DNA of 64,000 nt from the NCBI RefSeq assembly GCF_004770615.1, contig NZ_RQER01000010.1, forward strand, positions 62,001 through 126,000. Reading direction: 5' to 3'. The notes under the pieces are model-generated. The model did no database searches. It was not told the DNA's origin and worked only from the letters and a program-made list of their open reading frames with translations. Source of the DNA: Leptospira langatensis (GTDB lineage Bacteria > Spirochaetota > Leptospiria > Leptospirales > Leptospiraceae). The stretch's first letter is position 1. Each line of letters starts with the position of its first letter. This document shows, one piece after another, positions 47,622 to 56,036 of the stretch. The position numbers and the translations under genes were made by a program.

Positions 47622-48716
47622 TTGCAGCTTCTTCCCACATTCTTACTTCATTTTTGGATCCAATTTGGGACCGCACTCTGCCTTCTTCTTGCGGCTATGG
47701 AGCTGGCAAAGAAGAGAGAGAGCGTTTTACCTGGAGGGATTTTTTTCTTAGCGGTCATTCTTGCCTTGGTAGAGAGCCGATTGGGCTTGAGTTTAGTTCC
47801 CGGGTCGGCGGAATACATCTGGGCTTGGCCGGTTTTCTTCCCTGCGGTCTGGGCAGTGGGGCCGACCCTTCTTCTTGTCTCCAGAAATATGGTACAATTT
47901 GCTCTGGATCGGGAGATCGAGATCCGAATACATTATCTTCCGGCAGCCATCCTACTTTTAGGAGAGACGGTTTCGTATCTCATTCTTCCCAGCGAGACTC
48001 TGAGAGAGTACATTCGAAATGCGATGAGCGGTTCCAAAGTGGATGTTCTGACCGGGGTCACTATTTTAGGTTCTATTCACCAGACTGTGTACTCGGTCGG
48101 GATCTGGCTTTTCTTTCGGAAGATCTCTAAGGAGACGGAGATCCCTCTTTCTTCTCTGGTGTACACCATTCTGTTCGTAGTATTTGCTACCATCCAACTC
48201 TGTTGGTTCGGGTATTTTCTGAAGAACCAGTTCCTACTCGCAGCCGGTTCTTCCTTTCAGACTTTGGGGATCGTTCTAGTCTTCTTATTCACGGCCCGCC
48301 ATCCTAACTTTTTCATATCCTTAAAATCGGAGATCCGCCAGAAAAGATACGAGAAGACCCAGATCCACGGGCTCGATCTGGACGGAGTACATTCTCGCAT
48401 CAAGGAATTGATCGAAGTGGATAAGATCTATAGAGAAGAAGCCCTGAAGATCCAGGATCTAGCAGAGAAACTTCTCATCTCTCCTCACCAACTTTCTAGG
48501 ATCCTGAACGAGACATACGGAAAGAATTTCAACGAGTTCCTGAATTCGTATCGGGTAGAAGAGGCAAAGACATTGTTACTCGAGGACTTGGAAAGAACGG
48601 TCCTATCCATCGCCTACGATGTCGGTTTCAATACTAAGTCCACATTCAACGCCCAATTCCTGAAAATCACAGGCATGACTCCCTTAGAATGGAGAAAAAA
48701 GGGTAGCAAACTATAA
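47622..48716 (+). CDS. Membrane-anchored AraC-family transcriptional regulator
   Basis: The 364-residue protein has seven predicted membrane segments in about residues 8-230 and a C-terminal AraC-type double helix-turn-helix at about 265-360 (LKIQDLAEKLLISPHQLSRI, NEFLNSYRVEEAKTLLLE, LSIAYDVGFNTKSTFNAQF). Membrane-tethered AraC regulators of this layout are common in Leptospira. The TTG start at 47622 has AGGGA upstream, and no other start gives the full first helix. It is divergent from the citrate-synthase-like gene, 128 bp away, which is a candidate target. Confidence 0.86.
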   Translation: MQLLPTFLLHFWIQFGTALCLLLAAMELAKKRESVLPGGIFFLAVILALVESRLGLSLVPGSAEYIWAWPVFFPAVWAVGPTLLLVSRNMVQFALDREIEIRIHYLPAAILLLGETVSYLILPSETLREYIRNAMSGSKVDVLTGVTILGSIHQTVYSVGIWLFFRKISKETEIPLSSLVYTILFVVFATIQLCWFGYFLKNQFLLAAGSSFQTLGIVLVFLFTARHPNFFISLKSEIRQKRYEKTQIHGLDLDGVHSRIKELIEVDKIYREEALKIQDLAEKLLISPHQLSRILNETYGKNFNEFLNSYRVEEAKTLLLEDLERTVLSIAYDVGFNTKSTFNAQFLKITGMTPLEWRKKGSKL

Positions 48717-48791
48717 GTTCGGACGATCGGTTTTCGCATATCTGTTAGGATAAAACCTTCCCCGTGATTTTGCGGGTTTGCGGAGAAGACC

Positions 48792-49754
48792 ATGTCTGTG
48801 GAAACCTACTCGAGAGAAGAACTAGACTCCTATAAGAAAGTACAGGCACTTGCGTACGAAGCGGTAGAAGCGGTGCGTAAAGAACTCTATCCCGGGATCA
48901 CTGAGAAACAGGCCGCAAAGAAGATCGACGAATACATCTTGGGGGCCGGCGGTTCTTCCTTCTTTCATTATGGTTTTGCTTGGTTTGGGGACAGGACCGC
49001 ATTTCACGGATTCAAGCGTCCTCTTTCCTTGAATTATTTGAGAAAAGGAGAAGGGATCCTTCCTCATTTCGGAGGAAAATTCCAACCATCCAATCGCAGA
49101 TTAGAAGAAGGAATGGCAGTTATTCTAGACGTAGCTCCTACATTCGCAGGAAGAGCGGCTGACGTGGGTTATGCGTTCTCTTATGGAGAGAATTCGGAAC
49201 ACGACAAGGCTCTTCTTCACTTAGAAGAATACAGAGAGTTGATCCTTCGAAGGGTCTTAGAGGAGAGGACCTTATCCGAGATCTATTTAGAAGTGGATGC
49301 TCGTATCCGTGCTTCCGGTTATGTGAACTGCCATGCGATCTATCCGCAAGGAGTTCTAGGTCACAAAGTGGGAAGACTCCCTGCGTATAATTTTCCTGGG
49401 GGAAGGATCAACGGATTCCCTTTCCAAACCTTCGCTTACTTACTTCCACAAATGATAAGAGACATGGTTCCAGGAGTCTCGGGACATTCTCCTTTCTGGA
49501 GCGAAGCTTCCGATTTCAGAGCGGAGCCTGGACTTTGGGCAGTAGAACCTCATATTGGAAAGATCTACTCCGGACCGAATGAATTCAAATCCTTCGGAGC
49601 GAAATGGGAAGAGATCCTAGTAGTTACCGAATCCACCGCGTACTGGTTGGATGAGGATCTTCCTCATGTCAATCTTTGGAAAGAGAAGAGCAAGGAAAAG
49701 AAAAAGCCGAAGAAGGCTAACTCTAGATCTTCAAAAATAAAAGTCCCAGCCTGA
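48792..49754 (+). CDS. M24-family metallopeptidase-like protein
   Basis: The 320-residue protein has the pita-bread fold of methionine aminopeptidase and Xaa-Pro aminopeptidase. Metal ligands can be placed: Asp in VILDVAP, Asp in AADVGYAF, His in GHKVGRLP, Glu in WAVEPHIG and Glu in KWEEILVV. It is too long and too divergent to be the housekeeping Map. The C-terminus is a Lys-rich tail (KEKSKEKKKPKKANSRSSK). A downstream PF10118/SDR cluster follows 36 bp later. Confidence 0.83.
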   Translation: MSVETYSREELDSYKKVQALAYEAVEAVRKELYPGITEKQAAKKIDEYILGAGGSSFFHYGFAWFGDRTAFHGFKRPLSLNYLRKGEGILPHFGGKFQPSNRRLEEGMAVILDVAPTFAGRAADVGYAFSYGENSEHDKALLHLEEYRELILRRVLEERTLSEIYLEVDARIRASGYVNCHAIYPQGVLGHKVGRLPAYNFPGGRINGFPFQTFAYLLPQMIRDMVPGVSGHSPFWSEASDFRAEPGLWAVEPHIGKIYSGPNEFKSFGAKWEEILVVTESTAYWLDEDLPHVNLWKEKSKEKKKPKKANSRSSKIKVPA

Positions 49755-49790
49755 TCAAAGAGTATATTATAAAAATTGAAAGGTTAAGAG

Positions 49791-50639
49791 ATGAAGAGCG
49801 AGATTTTACAGGATAAGGATTTTCATTTTTATCCGGTGCGAAAACCAAAATTCGAATTCACGGAAGAGGGCACCAGTAAGCATTGGATGGACAATTCCGC
49901 ATATAAGACACATGTATTGAATACATGGACTCTTTTCTTTCCGGACGGGGAAAGATTCTTTATCAGGAGCATCCAAAAATTCCTACCTTATATCAAGGAT
50001 CCTAGGGTTTTACGGAACGCTAAGGCGTTCATGGGCCAGGAAGCGCAACACGCAAGCGAGCATAAGAAGACCTGGCAGATCCTGGAAAACCAAGGCTTTA
50101 AGATCAAAGCGTTCACAGATTTCGTGAATTCATTCTTTTTGAATTTTGTAGAGAGATTCTCCTCCGCTAAGATGTGTTTGGCGATCACGGCCGGAGCGGA
50201 GCATTATACTTCTCTCGTGGCTACTATCGGTCTACAGATCCGTGCATTGGATAAGGCCGAATCTGAAATGAAGCGTCTTTGGGAATGGCATGCCGCCGAA
50301 GAGATCGAGCATAAGTCCGCAGCATACGACGTGTTCTTGGATATTAGCGGGAATTATTTCAGAAGAATGATCGCGTTCTTAGGTGTTACTGTAGTTTTCT
50401 GGGCCGCTACATTCATAGGAGCGGAGATACTTCTCTGGCAAGAAGGTCTGACTTTTAAATGGAAAACTAGAAAAGACGCTTTCCGTTTTATATTCATAGA
50501 CGAAAAGGTCTTCTTTCATGCGCTAGGCGCCTTCTTCCGATACTTCCGTCCCGGTTTTCATCCGGAACAAGAAGATAATCTGGAATTGAGCCGAGCGATA
50601 TTCGGATCGCCTGAGCATAGATATAAGGAAATTGCATGA
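49791..50639 (+). CDS. PF10118-family predicted metal-dependent hydrolase
   Basis: The 282-residue protein is helical and carries the family's acidic/His residues: FMGQEAQHASEHKK, AGAEHYTS and WHAAEEIEHKSAAYDVF, which would form a di-metal site like that of ferritin-like proteins. One hydrophobic stretch (MIAFLGVTVVFWAATFIGAE) may associate with the membrane. The biochemical role of the family is unproven. Its stop overlaps the SDR start (ATGA), so it is part of an operon with a dehydrogenase and an epoxide-hydrolase-like enzyme, suggesting lipid metabolism. Confidence 0.8.
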   Translation: MKSEILQDKDFHFYPVRKPKFEFTEEGTSKHWMDNSAYKTHVLNTWTLFFPDGERFFIRSIQKFLPYIKDPRVLRNAKAFMGQEAQHASEHKKTWQILENQGFKIKAFTDFVNSFFLNFVERFSSAKMCLAITAGAEHYTSLVATIGLQIRALDKAESEMKRLWEWHAAEEIEHKSAAYDVFLDISGNYFRRMIAFLGVTVVFWAATFIGAEILLWQEGLTFKWKTRKDAFRFIFIDEKVFFHALGAFFRYFRPGFHPEQEDNLELSRAIFGSPEHRYKEIA

Positions 50640-51436
50640 GCAGACTAAGCGGGAAAAACATTTTGATCACCGGAGCGAGCGGTGGTTTTGGGAAAGAATT
50701 AACCAAACAACTCTTGAAGAAGGGAGCGAATCTCATCCTCACGGATATGAAGGCTCCGGAAACCAAGCCGGAATTCTACTTGGGTGAATCCAAGCCTGTA
50801 ACCGGAAAGATCTTAGGATCTTTCGCTGCCGATCTAAGCAATGAAGCTGGTTGCAATAAGGCGTTCCAAGAAGCTACTAAGATCAATCCTAATGTGGACA
50901 TCTTGGTGAATAACGCAGGCCTTGCGTTCATGGGAAGATTGTTGGATGTCCCTTCCGAAAAATGGAAGTTGATCTTGGATGTGAACTTATACGCTCCGAT
51001 CTATTTAAGCCGTTTGTTCCTTCCTGGTATGCTGGAAAGAAAGCACGGCCAGATCGTAAATCTATCTTCTTGCGCGGGGATCACTGCTCCGGGCGAACTT
51101 GTATATTATTCCGTTTCTAAATTCGGGATCAGAGCCCTGGGTGAGGCCTTGGATTCCGGATACAGAAAGCATGGCGTATATACGACTAACGTATATCCTT
51201 TCTTTGCAGATACGAATATCCTGAAATCGGAACAATTCGGAACGGATAAACAGAAGGTGGTCCCTTCTGCGATCCTAGACACTCCTCAGATGGTAGTGCG
51301 TGCGATCGTAAGGGGAATGGAAAAGAGAAAGATGCACGTATTCCCCGGATTCACTGCGAAGATGCTTCGGTTCCTGACCAGACTCTCTCCGGGATTCTTA
51401 AGAGGAATGGAAAGGCTAGCCCAAAGCTTTTCCTGA
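50636..51436 (+). CDS. Short-chain dehydrogenase/reductase
   Basis: The 266-residue SDR has the cofactor motif TGASGGFGKELTK, NNAGLAF, catalytic Ser in NLSSCAGI and YSVSK (Tyr and Lys of YxxxK). The Asp after the second strand (LILTDMKA) favours NAD over NADP. It overlaps the upstream PF10118 gene by 4 nt and lies 21 bp before the hydrolase gene. The C-terminus (MHVFPGFTAKMLRFLTRLSP) is typical of lipid-active SDRs. Confidence 0.88.
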   Translation: MSRLSGKNILITGASGGFGKELTKQLLKKGANLILTDMKAPETKPEFYLGESKPVTGKILGSFAADLSNEAGCNKAFQEATKINPNVDILVNNAGLAFMGRLLDVPSEKWKLILDVNLYAPIYLSRLFLPGMLERKHGQIVNLSSCAGITAPGELVYYSVSKFGIRALGEALDSGYRKHGVYTTNVYPFFADTNILKSEQFGTDKQKVVPSAILDTPQMVVRAIVRGMEKRKMHVFPGFTAKMLRFLTRLSPGFLRGMERLAQSFS

Positions 51437-51457
51437 TCACTAAAGGAGGCGAAAAAT

Positions 51458-52396
51458 ATGACTACGACCCAAGCGGAAGAAACCAAGACTAAGACGGAAA
51501 ACTTCAAGGAAACCTTCGTGGCTAACGGGGATATTTCCTTGTATGTTAAATACAATCATACTGCTAAGGAAAGACCGAATCGACCTACTGTGCTTTTCGT
51601 TCACGGATATCCGGACGATCATAGGATCTGGTCCTATCAGTTGGAGTCCTTGAAAGAAGATTACAATGTGGCTGCCTTGGATCTACGAGGGACTGGTAAA
51701 TCCAGTAAGCCTTCTCAACAAAAGGCGTATAACGTTAGGCGCATTTTTGAGGATTTGGTGCAGGTGATCCGTTTCATTGGGAACGACAAACCGGTGCATA
51801 TCGTCGCTCACGATTGGGGCGCCCTTATTAGCTGGGCGTTTGTTGCAGATGAGCAGAAATCCGTTTGGGCAAAATCGTATACTGCAATGGGTGGACCTCA
51901 TCCTATTTTGGGAAGGTCCAGTGCATTTCAATTGGCTCTTTCCGGGAATCCGATCTCTCTTTTCAAGGCTCTCTCTCAGTTGAGAAGGTCCTGGTATATT
52001 CTATATTTCCAAATTCCTTTTCTTCCGGAATGGATCTGGAGAACCTTTGCAAAATTCTTCTGGAAATTCACCATGAATATAGGAGGGGTTCCTAAGGGAG
52101 ATGTTCTGAGGAATAAGACCAAGTCCGAGATCATAGACTCTTCTACTCATACGATCAATTTGTACAGAGAATTGCTGAGAGGAGAGAAGTATCCGGAGCC
52201 GAAACATATCAAGCCTCCTGTACAAGTTCTGATCCCTCTAAAAGATTTTGCGATCCGACCGGAGTTATATAAATTGCATGAAAGGATCTGCGATTCATAT
52301 AAAGAGTATTCTTATGATAGCAATCACTGGATCCAAAGGACCATGCCGGATACGGTGAGCGAAAGGATCAGAGAATTCGTTTGGGAAATCGGCTGA
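51458..52396 (+). CDS. Alpha/beta hydrolase, epoxide-hydrolase-like
   Basis: The 312-residue hydrolase has the oxyanion motif FVHGYPDDHRIW, a nucleophile elbow AHDWGALIS in which Asp is the nucleophile (as in epoxide hydrolases and haloalkane dehalogenases), and a C-terminal catalytic His in YDSNHWIQ. GGAGG precedes the start. The SDR-hydrolase pairing is seen in lipid-modifying clusters. The substrate is unknown. Confidence 0.85.
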   Translation: MTTTQAEETKTKTENFKETFVANGDISLYVKYNHTAKERPNRPTVLFVHGYPDDHRIWSYQLESLKEDYNVAALDLRGTGKSSKPSQQKAYNVRRIFEDLVQVIRFIGNDKPVHIVAHDWGALISWAFVADEQKSVWAKSYTAMGGPHPILGRSSAFQLALSGNPISLFKALSQLRRSWYILYFQIPFLPEWIWRTFAKFFWKFTMNIGGVPKGDVLRNKTKSEIIDSSTHTINLYRELLRGEKYPEPKHIKPPVQVLIPLKDFAIRPELYKLHERICDSYKEYSYDSNHWIQRTMPDTVSERIREFVWEIG

Positions 52397-52444
52397 TTTT
52401 TTAAGAATTAGGAAACCGATCCGGACAAAGCAGGTCTTACTCGC

Positions 52445-52993
52445 ATGTCCGCGATCAAGTTAAGACTGATCCAGATTTTAGAATTTGTCAGTGTGAAGAC
52501 GAAAGGGCTTATATTCCTAGCCCTTCCGTTCTTTGCCTTAGTTTTGGTCGCAGAACAATCCAATCATCCTTCTCCCAAAGAGCTCCAAAGATTTTTTGCG
52601 GAGAAATGGGATCTCGAAATTAGCTCCTCAGATAACGAAGAACTTTTCAGGGGAGTGTATTATTGGTATGGGACCCCTCATAAGGATAACGGAAAAGACG
52701 AGTCGGGGATAGACTGCTCCACTTTGACTTCCAAGTTATTGCAGAAAGCTTACTCTAAGAATGTCTCCGGTTCTTCGGAGAGCATCGCCAAGCAAACGAA
52801 GAAGATCTCAGAATCCAATCTACAGGAAGGGGATCTTGTTTTCTTCAATATCTATGGGGAGAAGATCAGCCACGTGGGGATCTATCTCAAGGATAGAAAA
52901 TTCGTGCATGCTTCAGTGGTCAGGGGCGTTACCGTTAACTCCCTGGACGAGCCGTACTATAAGACCCGCTTCGCGTCAGCCGGCAGATTATAA
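52445..52993 (+). CDS. NlpC/P60-family cell-wall peptidase
   Basis: The 182-residue protein has an N-terminal hydrophobic segment (LIFLALPFFALVLVAEQ), acting as signal peptide or anchor, and a papain-like NlpC/P60 domain: catalytic Cys in GIDCSTLTSKLL, His in SHVGIYL and the third polar residue in KFVHASV. YYWYGTPHKDNGKDESGIDC is the usual lead-in. It probably cuts gamma-D-Glu-meso-diaminopimelate links in peptidoglycan. Confidence 0.88.
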   Translation: MSAIKLRLIQILEFVSVKTKGLIFLALPFFALVLVAEQSNHPSPKELQRFFAEKWDLEISSSDNEELFRGVYYWYGTPHKDNGKDESGIDCSTLTSKLLQKAYSKNVSGSSESIAKQTKKISESNLQEGDLVFFNIYGEKISHVGIYLKDRKFVHASVVRGVTVNSLDEPYYKTRFASAGRL

Positions 52994-53032
52994 GACTTCT
53001 TAAAGATTGACATTCTTCTCTATCGTCCCGAA

Positions 53033-53101
53033 ATGATCGGAGATGAAATCGAGGGCCTCTTGAACACCAATGCTCCAGATCTGAGAGAATGGGATAAATG
53101 A
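53033..53101 (+). CDS. Possible 22-residue leader peptide overlapping rlmK
   Basis: A short frame encodes MIGDEIEGLLNTNAPDLREW followed by DK. Its stop codon overlaps the rlmK start (ATGA), the same coupling seen in real operons of this window. TTGACA lies about 20 bp upstream. No homologue is recognised and length alone gives no proof, so this is tentative. Confidence 0.3.
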   Translation: MIGDEIEGLLNTNAPDLREWDK

Positions 53102-54048
53102 AGCATCTTGAAATGTTTTCCAATCGTTTGGCTCGAATGAGCAAGCATTGGAAAAAATGGGCGAGAAGAAGAGGGATCACCTGCTTTCGCATCTATGATA
53201 GGGACATTCCCCAGGTCCCGATTTCCATAGATCTATACGAGGACTATTGCCAGGTCTCCGAATACCTAAACTCTTATCCATTATCCGAAGAGGAAAGAGA
53301 AGAAGAAAGAGTCGCGGTCCGAAATTCCATATTAGAAATACTGCAACTTCCCCCAGAAAAGCTATTTTGGAAGAGAAGAGAGCCTAAGAAAGGAAATCAA
53401 CAATACGAAAAGCTGGGCAGCGAAGAGTTCTTTATTCAGGTAAAAGAAGGCGGGCTGACTTTCCAGGTGAATCTGAGCGACTACTTGGATACAGGTCTTT
53501 TTCTGGATCATAGGACCACGAGGGATCTTTTCAGAAAGGAAGCCGCTGGAAAGAAGGTCTTAAATCTATATTCGTATACAGGTTCCTTCTCCGTATATGC
53601 CGCCTCAGGTGGCGCCAAAAAGGTAACAAGCGTAGATCTTTCCCAGAAATATTTGGATTGGTCCGAGGAGAATTTTCGATTGAACGGATTCGATCCGGAT
53701 GACCATGAATTCCTGAGAGAAGATATAGGGGAATGGCTCAAGAGAGAAAGGACCAATCCGGATCGGACCAAATACGATCTGATTATGGTGGATCCTCCTA
53801 CATTCTCGAATAGCAAGAAGATGAGAGATATTTTCGATGTGCAGAGAGATTATCCTTTCTTGCTCAATTCCATCTTTAAGGATTTTTCGGAACCTGGGGC
53901 CGTCTTATTCTTTTCTACTAATTTCAGGAAATTTAAAATAGATCCGGCCGAATTACTCTGGGAAGATATAATAGATCTTACCAAGCAAACTCATCCAGAA
54001 GATTTTAGGAGCGAGAAGATCCGTTCCGTCTGGAAGATGAGGAAATAG
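53098..54048 (+). CDS. rlmK: 23S rRNA methyltransferase, RlmK-like
   Basis: The 316-residue protein matches the C-terminal half of E. coli RlmKL, which makes m7G2069 in 23S rRNA. FSNRLARMSKHWKKWARRRG, FQVNLSDYLDTGLFLDHR, the SAM motif NLYSYTGSFSVYAASGG, and DPPTFSNSKKMRDIFDVQRD are shared. The N-terminal RlmL half (m2G2445 activity, THUMP domain) is missing, so it is a stand-alone RlmK. A stop codon lies just before the ATG in frame, confirming the start. Confidence 0.88.
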   Translation: MKHLEMFSNRLARMSKHWKKWARRRGITCFRIYDRDIPQVPISIDLYEDYCQVSEYLNSYPLSEEEREEERVAVRNSILEILQLPPEKLFWKRREPKKGNQQYEKLGSEEFFIQVKEGGLTFQVNLSDYLDTGLFLDHRTTRDLFRKEAAGKKVLNLYSYTGSFSVYAASGGAKKVTSVDLSQKYLDWSEENFRLNGFDPDDHEFLREDIGEWLKRERTNPDRTKYDLIMVDPPTFSNSKKMRDIFDVQRDYPFLLNSIFKDFSEPGAVLFFSTNFRKFKIDPAELLWEDIIDLTKQTHPEDFRSEKIRSVWKMRK

Positions 54049-54061
54049 AGATCGTTCTCTA

Positions 54062-54172
54062 AGAGTTCCCACAGAAAGCCTCGGCGAAAATAAGGATTGC
54101 GGGGATTCAGAATTTGTGTTAGGCAGGGAAGTACACCACCGCACCGGCCCCCACCCAATGAGGGTGGGGATC
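54062..54172 (+). repeat. Dispersed intergenic repeat, copy 3 of 3
   Basis: It begins with AGAGTTCCCACA, has TTTGTGTTAGG at 54113-54123, then CACCACCGCACCGG and the hairpin CCCCACCC-AATGA-GGGTGGGG (54149-54169). Spacing is the same as in copy 1. It lies between the convergent rlmK and SDR genes. Confidence 0.8.
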
Positions 54173-54250
54173 ACGTTCCCCACGAATTCCAAACGGAATC
54201 TGCATTCCAAAACTTCCTTGCTGTTAGAAATTTTGCTTCGACTATCTCAG

Positions 54251-54289
54251 AACCCTGCGGGTTTTTTGCTTCCTAAGGGGCGCAAAAAA
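54251..54289. terminator. Bidirectional terminator between convergent genes
   Basis: AACCC-TGC-GGGTT followed by TTTT makes a short plus-strand terminator for rlmK. The same T-run is part of a second inverted repeat, TTTTTTGC (54262-54269) and GCAAAAAA (54282-54289), which could serve the minus-strand SDR gene, whose stop codon is 16 bp away. Confidence 0.5.
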
Positions 54290-54304
54290 GGGTGGGGATC
54301 AACC

Positions 54305-55108
54305 TCAGGTCACCGAAGTCTTGGCTAAAAACTTGGCGAAGAAACGTGGGAAATAGTGTCTGAGAAATAATCCGAATTTTTCCTTTCCACCGGCAATGAT
54401 CACACTCAGATCTTCCGCGGCGATCGCATCCAAGATCTTACGAGCGCATTCGTCCGGATCTATACCGTTCTCGATCACTTTGTCCATCTTCTTCTGAGGA
54501 GTTCCATCTCCTTTCAGAGCGTTATTGGAAATGTTCGTGCGAACGAAGCCAGGATACACTAAGGTAACCTTAATGTTTTCCTTATGGTTCTCGGCACGCA
54601 ATGCTTCGAAGAAACCGGTAAGAGCGAATTTTGTAGAAGAGTATCCGGTCCTTAACGGAACTCCGATTAGTCCTGCTACGCTGGCGATGGAGGAGATCCA
54701 ACCCTTCTTCTGTTTTCTCATATAAGGAAGAACTGCTAATGTAAGCGCTATATTCCCGAAATAGTTCACCTTCATTAGAGTTTCATAAGTTTCTAATGAA
54801 GTTTCATGCGCAAGAGACCTTTGGCTGATCCCGCCGTTATTGATCAGTACATCTATCGTCCCGAACTTCTTGATGACTTGGGCCGGGACCTTTCCTAATT
54901 TCTTATAATCTTGTAGGTCCAAGGGAAGGATCATGCTGTTTGAATCGGTTAGACCGTAGTCTTTTCTGACACGCTTTAATTCCTTTTCCCTTCTGGAAGA
55001 AAGCACCAATTTAGCTCCTCTTCTTGCCGCTTCCTTGACCAAACATTCTCCTATTCCGGAAGAAGCTCCAGTGATCCAAACTACTTTGTCTTTAAAAAAA
55101 TCTGTCAT
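54305..55108 (-). CDS. Short-chain dehydrogenase/reductase, DHRS7-like
   Basis: The 267-residue SDR has TGASSGIGECLVK, NNGGISQRS (NNxG), catalytic Ser in SSIASVAG and YSSTK. Arg residues after the second strand (SSRREKELKRV) favour NADP. The ATG at 55108 is chosen because GGAG lies six to seven bases upstream; a TTG at 55120 would add four residues. Similar proteins act on lipids or steroids. Confidence 0.88.
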   Translation of the reverse strand: MTDFFKDKVVWITGASSGIGECLVKEAARRGAKLVLSSRREKELKRVRKDYGLTDSNSMILPLDLQDYKKLGKVPAQVIKKFGTIDVLINNGGISQRSLAHETSLETYETLMKVNYFGNIALTLAVLPYMRKQKKGWISSIASVAGLIGVPLRTGYSSTKFALTGFFEALRAENHKENIKVTLVYPGFVRTNISNNALKGDGTPQKKMDKVIENGIDPDECARKILDAIAAEDLSVIIAGGKEKFGLFLRHYFPRFFAKFLAKTSVT

Positions 55109-55148
55109 GTCAGTCTCCAATATCGGAATCGAATCATGTTGCCCAGGC

Positions 55149-56003
55149 TTACTGGTTTAGGAGCCAAGGGATCAAGCCCAAGATAAAAACTCCCTCGCCC
55201 AAGATCCTATATTTGGAGGAATCTTGGAAGTTATCCGCGTAACGTAATATCCAGCCCGGGACTGCGCAAAGTAAGGCGACCACCAGTGCAGAGGCGGCCG
55301 ATCCTCCCGGCGCAAGTTTTCGCATTCCGGCGGCCAATACTATTGCGACCAAGAATCCGAGCAAGGACAATCGCAATACCCATTCCTTCGCAAGCTTGGG
55401 AGAAAGTGCTCCGAGCAAGTAGACTTGACCTTCTTTTGCGTCTAAGTCTGCTTCCATAAGTGAGTTCATGATCAGGTTCAATATGGTCCCTAAGAAGAAT
55501 AGTAGAAGTAGAACGGGCACGATCCAAGAGCGAAACCCTACGATCAAAAGAGGACCGAACCAAACTCCTAGAGTATAGATGAGTGCTACGGAGAATTCTT
55601 TTCCGAAGCGGACCCTTCCCCAGCGGGCCAAACCTAGATGCAAGAATGCTAACGCGGATAAGATGACTCCTCCGAGTAGAACGATCTCTCTTAAGAGCAA
55701 GAAGGCCAAGACCAAACAAAGGACGCCCGCAATCCCGCAGAGAATGCTTAGTATCCTAAAATGATCATAGTGAAATTTGTGACGAGGATTCACAGAGTTT
55801 GCTCCCACCTTTCTTCCATCCAGGAGATGATCCAAGGTATAGATCACCCAAACACTTAAAGGAAGAAGAAGCCACCATGCTGTCTTCATATGAGCGCCTG
55901 TTACCGAGACGGCCAAGGCTCCTGAGCCAAGCACTCCTAAGCAAATATCCAGACTGAGAACATGGATATAGAACCAAACCCTGTTTTCGAAGAAATGGAG
56001 CAT
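55149..56003 (-). CDS. UbiA-like polytopic membrane protein
   Basis: The 284-residue protein has eight or nine hydrophobic helices. Two acidic motifs on cytoplasmic loops, YTLDHLLDGRK (about residue 56) and NSLMEADLDAKEGQ (about residue 190), resemble the two Asp-rich prenyl-diphosphate motifs of the UbiA superfamily (NDxxDxxxD and DxxxD). The match is loose, and the substrate cannot be told. It lies 41 bp from the SDR gene on the same strand. Confidence 0.6.
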   Translation of the reverse strand: MLHFFENRVWFYIHVLSLDICLGVLGSGALAVSVTGAHMKTAWWLLLPLSVWVIYTLDHLLDGRKVGANSVNPRHKFHYDHFRILSILCGIAGVLCLVLAFLLLREIVLLGGVILSALAFLHLGLARWGRVRFGKEFSVALIYTLGVWFGPLLIVGFRSWIVPVLLLLFFLGTILNLIMNSLMEADLDAKEGQVYLLGALSPKLAKEWVLRLSLLGFLVAIVLAAGMRKLAPGGSAASALVVALLCAVPGWILRYADNFQDSSKYRILGEGVFILGLIPWLLNQ

Positions 56004-56036
56004 ACGTTTACTTTACGACAAAATAGGAGGAATAGA

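Noticed and set aside
46210..47676. 488-residue form of the citrate-synthase-like protein
   Set aside because: The extra 61 N-terminal residues have no counterpart in GltA and would overlap the start of the divergent AraC gene.
48792..49754. Housekeeping methionine aminopeptidase map
   Set aside because: The protein is 60-70 residues longer than Map, has a divergent N-terminus and Lys-rich tail; only the M24 metal ligands match.
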